Source: Flavobacterium sp. ov086 (GTDB lineage Bacteria; Bacteroidota; Bacteroidia; Flavobacteriales; Flavobacteriaceae). From it: DNA of 64,000 nt. The position numbers and the translations under genes are program-made. The notes beneath the pieces are model-generated. The model ran no database searches. It was not told where the DNA came from and worked only from the letters and a program-made list of their open reading frames with translations. The stretch covers positions 17,787 to 81,786 of the forward strand of contig NZ_FZNL01000021.1 of assembly GCF_900187965.1 (NCBI RefSeq), read 5' to 3'. Positions 62,383 through 64,000 of the stretch are shown one piece after another (positions within the stretch are counted from its first letter, which is position 1; the number at the start of each line of letters is the position of its first letter).

Positions 62383-63546
62383 ATGACCTCTTCTTTATTC
62401 TTGCAATCTGATGTTTCTGATCCTTATTTAATATATGAAAATATGTTGAACCAAAATCCCGTTTATTGGGATGAAACCAACAAAATATGGGCAATATACT
62501 CTTATAAACATTGTGTCGAAATTCTAAAAAATACTAAAGCACACATTCCGAATATAAATCCTGATAATATACAAAAACTAAATACAGCTGCTTTAGATAT
62601 TCTGAACAATTTGACCCGATTGTCAAATGGTGTTGATCATGAAATCGCGAGAGAAATTGCGACAATGCTTTTTTCAAAAATGAAATCAGCTGAAATCCGT
62701 CCAATTATTGCTGCATTAATTCAAAATGATTTAGTCGAAAATAAAATAGATTGGGTAAATTCTATAGGTAAAAAATTACCTGTTTTAATTCTTCTGAAAA
62801 GTTTCGGTTTTAACGCTAACGATTCTGATTTTATTTCTAAGAAAATCGAAACGATCGTCAAAATAATGCTTCCGAAGAAAAACGCTGAAGAAGTAAATTC
62901 TATCGATGAAATTTCAGAGGATTTATTTTCGAGAATTAAAAAGCATTTATCAACTCTTGCTTTTGAATCATTATTATTTAGCATTGCCAAAAAATATAAT
63001 ATAACATCTGATCAGGTTATAAAAATAGCCGCGAGTAATTTAATCGGGTTATTTATTCAGAGTTATGATGCCGGTCGCGGAATTTTGAGTAATTCACTGT
63101 TGCAAATTGTTCAGAATAAAACTTTTTCTAATAAAACAATAATAGAAAAATCAGTAATAGAAAAATCAGTAATAGAAACACTTCGATTTGATCCGCCAAT
63201 TCACAACACGAGAAGGATTGCAACTGAAGATTTTTTTATCGGCGGAAGCCTTATTAAAAAGAATGACTTACTATTAATTGTTCTGGCTTCGGCAAATCGT
63301 GATTCTGAAAAGTTCGAAGATGCCATGACTTTTGATATTGAAAGAAATAACAATAATGAGCATTTGACTTTTGGGATTGGCGGCCATATATGTCTGGCAA
63401 AATATTTCTCTATTCAATTAGCTACTGAAGCTTTATGTTTTTTATTTGATGAATATAAAACGATAACAATTTTAGAAAATAACATTCAATACGAATCTAT
63501 GATTAATGCCAGATTACCTAAGAGTATTTGGATTTCGATATTATAA
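62383..63546 (+). CDS. Cytochrome P450
   Basis: A 387-residue soluble bacterial P450. The K-helix ExxR motif is Glu265-Thr-Leu-Arg268 and the heme ligand is Cys337 in FGIGGHICLA. Just before the K-helix is a 15-bp tandem duplication giving IEKSV-IEKSV. The usual I-helix acid-Thr pair is weak. The ATG at 62383 is chosen (MTSSLFLQSD) over a TTG six codons upstream. The substrate is unknown; redox partners are not encoded nearby. Confidence 0.92.
   Translation: MTSSLFLQSDVSDPYLIYENMLNQNPVYWDETNKIWAIYSYKHCVEILKNTKAHIPNINPDNIQKLNTAALDILNNLTRLSNGVDHEIAREIATMLFSKMKSAEIRPIIAALIQNDLVENKIDWVNSIGKKLPVLILLKSFGFNANDSDFISKKIETIVKIMLPKKNAEEVNSIDEISEDLFSRIKKHLSTLAFESLLFSIAKKYNITSDQVIKIAASNLIGLFIQSYDAGRGILSNSLLQIVQNKTFSNKTIIEKSVIEKSVIETLRFDPPIHNTRRIATEDFFIGGSLIKKNDLLLIVLASANRDSEKFEDAMTFDIERNNNNEHLTFGIGGHICLAKYFSIQLATEALCFLFDEYKTITILENNIQYESMINARLPKSIWISIL
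63141..63178 (+). repeat. 15-bp tandem repeat within the P450 gene
   Basis: The unit AATAGAAAAATCAGT occurs at 63141-63155 and 63156-63170, followed by eight bases of a third copy. It is in frame and adds five residues. Confidence 0.8.
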
Positions 63547-63562
63547 TTTAAAAAACAGAAAA

Positions 63563-63907
63563 ATGATAGCAGTAATTTTTGAAGTAATTCCCAACGAAGG
63601 AAAAAAAGGAGAATATCTTGATATCGCAGCGAGTTTGCGACCGAAGCTAGACGATATAGATGGTTTTATATCTATCGAAAGGTTTCAAAGTTTTAGTAAT
63701 CCTGAAAAAGTATTGTCTTTGTCTTTTTGGAGAGATGAAGAAAGTATTCTGCAATGGAGAAATCTCGAGATGCATCGCCATGCCCAATCAAAAGGAAGAA
63801 ATGAAGTTTTTAAGGATTATCATTTAAGAATTGCAACAGTAGTTCGTGATTACGGAATGTTTAACAGAAAAGAAACTCCTGAAGATAGTTCTGAGTTTCA
63901 TTCTTGA
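63563..63907 (+). CDS. Antibiotic biosynthesis monooxygenase (ABM) domain protein
   Basis: A 114-residue ferredoxin-like fold protein of the ABM family. Conserved pieces are IAVIFEVIPNEG at the start, GFISIERFQSF, LSLSFWRDEESILQWRN and HRHAQSKGR. Members act as cofactor-free oxygenases or heme-degrading enzymes, or as binding proteins. The ATG at 63563 gives the family start. It follows the P450 after 16 bases and is probably in one transcript with it. Confidence 0.9.
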   Translation: MIAVIFEVIPNEGKKGEYLDIAASLRPKLDDIDGFISIERFQSFSNPEKVLSLSFWRDEESILQWRNLEMHRHAQSKGRNEVFKDYHLRIATVVRDYGMFNRKETPEDSSEFHS

Positions 63908-63910
63908 AAA

Positions 63911-64000
63911 AAGGTTCAAAGGTGCAGAGGTTCAAAGGGACAAAGGTTTTTCTTTTTGTGGTTCTAAGATCCTAATGCACTAAGATTCTAAGTTTTTTTT
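63911..64000. repeat. Repeat at the window end
   Basis: The GGTTCAAAG repeat (63911-63944) is followed by GGTTCTAAGATCCTAATG and CACTAAGATTCTAAG, which look like the left half of another intergenic palindrome cut by the window edge. Confidence 0.5.

Overview
The window is chromosomal DNA of a member of the Flavobacteriaceae, most likely a Flavobacterium. The DNA is AT-rich. Several gene starts follow the Bacteroidota promoter signature (TAnnTTTG at about -7, with TTG/TTTG further upstream), and Shine-Dalgarno sites are mostly absent. There is a SusC/SusD pair, a secreted protease with a type IX secretion (T9SS) sorting domain, and family-typical gene orders (parA-parB-DUF5683-dapB-lepB-wbqC; mutL and rhomboids; ribH-TPR facing recF). 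Between genes lie several families of long imperfect palindromes built from shared words such as GCAAAGTTCGCAAAG and CACGAATTTCACGAATT. No rRNA, CRISPR array, insertion sequence or complete prophage was seen.

Layout. 0-0.7 kb: the end of an unidentified reading frame, a tRNA-Pro-like remnant and nested repeats. 0.7-5.1 kb: an RlpA-like protein and a DUF2339/DUF3999 pair. 5.3-10.6 kb: the parAB-dapB-lepB housekeeping operon. 10.8-32.2 kb: an accessory block centred on proline- and hydroxyproline-rich peptides (S37 peptidase, two M24 peptidases, M43 metalloprotease, SusD/SusC, S9 dipeptidyl peptidase, the full four-step trans-4-hydroxyproline pathway and an AraC regulator). 32.4-42.4 kb: EEP-family protein, two rhomboids, mutL, ribH, TPR protein, PH-like protein, recF, a rhodanese-thioredoxin lipoprotein and a DUF2461 protein. 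42.5-53 kb: glycosyltransferases, murB, small enzymes, an ECF-type sigma factor, a TonB-like protein, a DUF4184 gene broken by one stop codon, a PH protein and an M48 protease. 53.4-60.6 kb: lipA, gap, hybrid histidine kinase, lpxK, a Nif3-like protein and a CdsZ/zinc-ribbon-family protein that has lost its cysteines. 60.7-63.9 kb: an alpha/beta hydrolase and a divergent HTH regulator / cytochrome P450 / ABM monooxygenase cassette.

The most interesting system is the 10.8-32.2 kb block, which reads as a collagen or gelatin peptide utilisation locus. A T9SS-exported metalloprotease could open the substrate, SusCD would import peptides, the S37, S9 and M24B peptidases would handle proline bonds, and the catabolic operon would turn released trans-4-hydroxy-L-proline into 2-oxoglutarate. 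I found a shared direct-repeat operator, read from the gene strand as GGTAAT-N15-GGTAAT (21-bp period). It lies exactly 30 nt upstream of the predicted -7 hexamer region in front of the catabolic operon (divergent from the AraC gene) and of susC, and a degenerate copy sits at the same spacing in front of the S37 peptidase gene. This ties three separate transcripts into one predicted AraC regulon.
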